From contig CALGEM010000198.1 of the NCBI GenBank assembly GCA_937881505.1, positions 1-6,913 of the forward strand: 6,913 nt of DNA, written 5' to 3'. The notes under the pieces are model-generated. The model saw only the letters and a program-made list of their open reading frames with translations. It did no database searches and was not told the DNA's origin. Shown here piece by piece: positions 6,306 through 6,913 of this stretch. Position 1 is the first letter of the stretch. Every line of letters starts with the position of its first letter. This stretch comes from an uncultured euryarchaeote (GTDB taxonomy: Archaea; Thermoplasmatota; Poseidoniia; Poseidoniales; Poseidoniaceae). The position numbers and the translations under genes are program-made.

Positions 6306-6913
6306 TCAGCAGGTGGCGCCGACACCTTCGCCCTTTGGAATTGTAGGATCTGCCTGTTGATCACCGGATGACAAATCGATGTTCCAGCAGTATTCGGAGG
6401 TGAACACTGTTTGGTCACCCAAGGTGTTGGTGATTTCGACCGTGAAGGTGTAATCTTTAGCACCGTCATAGAACTCTGACTTGTCGAGGTAATATACGCC
6501 GGAAGGATCCGTGCCTGAACCCGTCAACCCAAGCCAGCCCGAAGTCGAGCCGCTACCCGTGCCGCCACTCTGAGGGGACCAGGTGGCCATATCACCGTCG
6601 ACGGTGATGAGGCTCTCCGTCCACGTATCTCCACCAGCAGACGACACCGAAACTTGGACTTGGTAATCGGCGTTCATGGGTCGGAGACCAACGGCTGAGA
6701 AGCCACCACCGTCTTCAGCTTCTTCGTTTGGACCGAGCAGGCCAACGAGGATTTCCATGGTGATGCCAAGATACTCATCGGCGTCGTTACTGTCGTGGAG
6801 TTCTGCGATGCGAACACCGGCGTCTTGGGCCTCACGTGTGGTAAATCGAGAAGGGATGTTGACCTCGCCCTCTTGCCCGTTTGAGCCCACGGCCGTGATG
6901 ACATAGTCAACAA
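6306..6913 (-). CDS. Extracellular Fn3/Ig-like protein, C-terminal part only
   Basis: The frame is open from the right edge (first full codon at 6911) to a TGA at 6306, giving 201 visible residues; the start lies outside the window. The first residues (VDYVITAVGSNGQEGE) look like the last strand of a fibronectin type III domain. A region with an acidic patch (61-67) follows, then a strand-rich stretch (ADYQVQVSVSSAGG, 81-94), a Gly/Ser-rich linker (about 113-138) and another Ig-like strand pattern (KDYTFTVEITNTLGDQTVF, 152-170). Two Cys occur, C175 and the very last residue C201, possibly a disulfide pair. There is no C-terminal membrane helix or sorting tail, so anchoring, if any, must be N-terminal. 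No Asn-X-Ser/Thr sequon occurs in the visible part. A secreted or surface role is inferred from composition and domain style; the exact function is unknown. It precedes the 227-residue membrane-protein gene on the same strand by 60 bases. Confidence 0.7.
   Translation of the reverse strand, partial: VDYVITAVGSNGQEGEVNIPSRFTTREAQDAGVRIAELHDSNDADEYLGITMEILVGLLGPNEEAEDGGGFSAVGLRPMNADYQVQVSVSSAGGDTWTESLITVDGDMATWSPQSGGTGSGSTSGWLGLTGSGTDPSGVYYLDKSEFYDGAKDYTFTVEITNTLGDQTVFTSEYCWNIDLSSGDQQADPTIPKGEGVGATC

Noticed and set aside
6674..6913. TTG-start 79-codon minus-strand frame at the right edge
   Set aside because: It overlaps the Fn3/Ig-like frame, which has coherent beta-strand composition; this frame has none and begins only because of the edge.

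Overview
The window most likely comes from an archaeon with moderate G+C, and a marine Euryarchaeota / Poseidoniales (Marine Group II) type genome is my best guess. The evidence is an AglB-type (STT3) oligosaccharyltransferase, signal-peptide plus single-anchor surface proteins with strongly acidic tails, and TATA-like elements placed just where archaeal leaderless transcripts need them. The lineage is an inference from style and gene content; no rRNA or other phylogenetic marker is present. No RNA gene, mobile element or CRISPR array was seen.

Layout, left to right. (1) Positions 1-2299, minus strand: a very large polytopic membrane protein cut by the left edge. It is recognisable as an AglB/STT3 oligosaccharyltransferase from three catalytic motifs in the right order, and it carries about 360 extra N-terminal residues with roughly ten hydrophobic segments ahead of the normal STT3 start. 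No stop codon occurs in the 766 visible codons. (2) 2300-2446: a 147-base gap with a TATA-like element, an inverted repeat, a small hairpin and a Shine-Dalgarno sequence serving aglB. (3) 2447-3721, minus: complete purD, GAR synthetase of purine biosynthesis. (4) 3722-3821: a 100-base divergent promoter region. (5) 3822-5558, plus: a 578-residue secreted, single-anchor surface protein with beta-repeat regions, a CARDB-like domain and an acidic cytoplasmic tail. (6) 5562-6245, minus: an unrecognised 227-residue protein with a two-helix membrane hairpin, tail-to-tail with the previous gene across three bases. (7) 6306-6913, minus: the C-terminal 201 residues of an extracellular Fn3/Ig-like protein, cut by the right edge.

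The genes do not form one obvious pathway. purD is housekeeping. The other recognisable theme is the cell surface: AglB would transfer glycans to Asn-X-Ser/Thr sites of exported proteins, and the 578-residue protein has six such sites in its predicted extracellular part, making it a plausible but unproven substrate. The most unusual item is the large N-terminal membrane extension of the oligosaccharyltransferase.
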